64,000 nt of DNA from contig OU015524.1 of the NCBI GenBank assembly GCA_907165065.1, positions 41,297,295 through 41,361,294 of the forward strand, written 5' to 3'. Position 1 is the stretch's first letter. Each line of letters opens with the position of its first letter. A program made the position numbers and the translations under genes. Source of the stretch: Caprimulgus europaeus (lineage: Eukaryota; Chordata; Aves; Caprimulgiformes; Caprimulgidae). The notes beneath the pieces are model-generated. The model saw only the letters and a program-made list of their open reading frames with translations. It made no database searches and was not told where the DNA came from. This document shows, piece by piece, positions 63,401 through 64,000 of the stretch.

Positions 63401-64000
63401 TAGGAATAATTAGGTGATTTGAAAAAACCTTAATTTTTACTGAGAGCTGACAAAGCATAAATGCTCTTCAAATGTATCAAAAAGTAGCAAACATGCTGAT
63501 GTTTGAAGATGAAAAGCATATAAAAATTAAAAAAAAATACTCAAGGAAAAATAAAAACTTTAAACTACTCTCTTGAAGACCTGAGAGGATTTAATCCTTT
63601 AAACCCATTAATATTTTGGCATCAGTTTGCAGTTACTAAAACCACACTTGACTGAAGGTTTTCTTTGTAACAATGAGTTATAGAGACACTACACAGAATT
63701 CAATAACTTAGATTGTGTGCTAATACTTAGTTCAAAATGATGCCCTAAAGGGATTAAAAAAACCCAACAAACAAACCCCAAACCCACAACCACCCTCAAA
63801 AACATACAAAACTGCCCCTCCAAAAACCGAACCCCCAAAACATTTAAAGAGAGGGAGCAGCACATAGCCCCTTCTCTGGCTTTCTCTGACACCTTGCCCT
63901 GGGGTCAGGATTTCAGAGGAGTCACCAAACTGGCTTCAGAATAAAACGGAAATGATAGAAACTGCAATTCTTTGTATTTATATGAAAATATTGATTTTTT
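60431..64000. other. Non-coding DNA with one GC-richer patch, no gene recognised
   Basis: A GC-richer patch at about 62440-63120 has open frames of 88 and 110 codons on the plus strand and 67-70 on the minus strand, all overlapping one another and unrecognised. A C/A-rich low-complexity tract lies at 63756-63843. No mobile element or RNA gene identified. Confidence 0.55.
63756..63843. repeat. C/A-rich low-complexity tract
   Basis: The plus strand is almost entirely A and C for about 88 bases (AACCCAACAAACAAACCCC and similar), with only isolated G or T. It is not a clean tandem repeat. Confidence 0.8.

Noticed and set aside
1-64000. CRISPR array, operon, phage or other prokaryotic system
   Set aside because: There are no regularly spaced repeats and no dense coding sequence. 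The CR1 copies and the solo LTR mark the DNA as avian nuclear.

Overview
The window looks like vertebrate, most probably avian, nuclear DNA from a gene-poor region (intergenic or deep intronic). The main evidence is a set of CR1 (chicken repeat 1) LINE copies ending in the octamer typical of avian CR1 (ATTCTGTG / ATTCTATG). Further support comes from one solo LTR of avian ERVL-like appearance, low CpG, AT-rich background, stop codons in all frames and scattered short simple repeats. I could not identify the species. I found no host protein-coding exon, tRNA, rRNA, operon or CRISPR array that I would defend. Apart from the CR1 reading frame, the open frames are short (about 60-140 codons), resemble no family I recognise, and are what random AT-rich DNA or repeat sequence gives.

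Layout. 1-8739: unremarkable AT-rich DNA with a GC-richer, unexplained patch near 1260-1930. 8740-9172: a 3' fragment of a CR1 element, abutting a short remnant (about 9173-9245) that looks like an older CR1/L2-type reverse-transcriptase tail. 9246-28887: no recognised gene, with a pure ATT microsatellite at 19445-19547. 28893-29880: a probable solo ERVL-like LTR with a 4-of-5 match target-site duplication and an ATTAAA polyadenylation signal. 29886-46467: no recognised gene, only simple repeats and small palindromes. 46468-47551: an older, frameshifted 3' part of a CR1. 47624-50596: a much younger CR1 copy in the same orientation, with a 2.9-kb uninterrupted ORF2 (endonuclease plus reverse transcriptase). 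50597-64000: no recognised gene, some GC-richer patches, a homeodomain-motif pair near 56.2 kb and a triple GATA-motif cluster near 60.4 kb.

The most notable feature is the long open ORF2. All endonuclease and reverse-transcriptase catalytic residues that I know to look for are present and the 3' tail is intact, so the insertion is recent by avian standards. The copy is 5'-truncated, has no ORF1, and its first in-frame ATG lies downstream of the first endonuclease catalytic residue, so it is probably dead on arrival despite the open frame. I found nothing I would call a new biological system.
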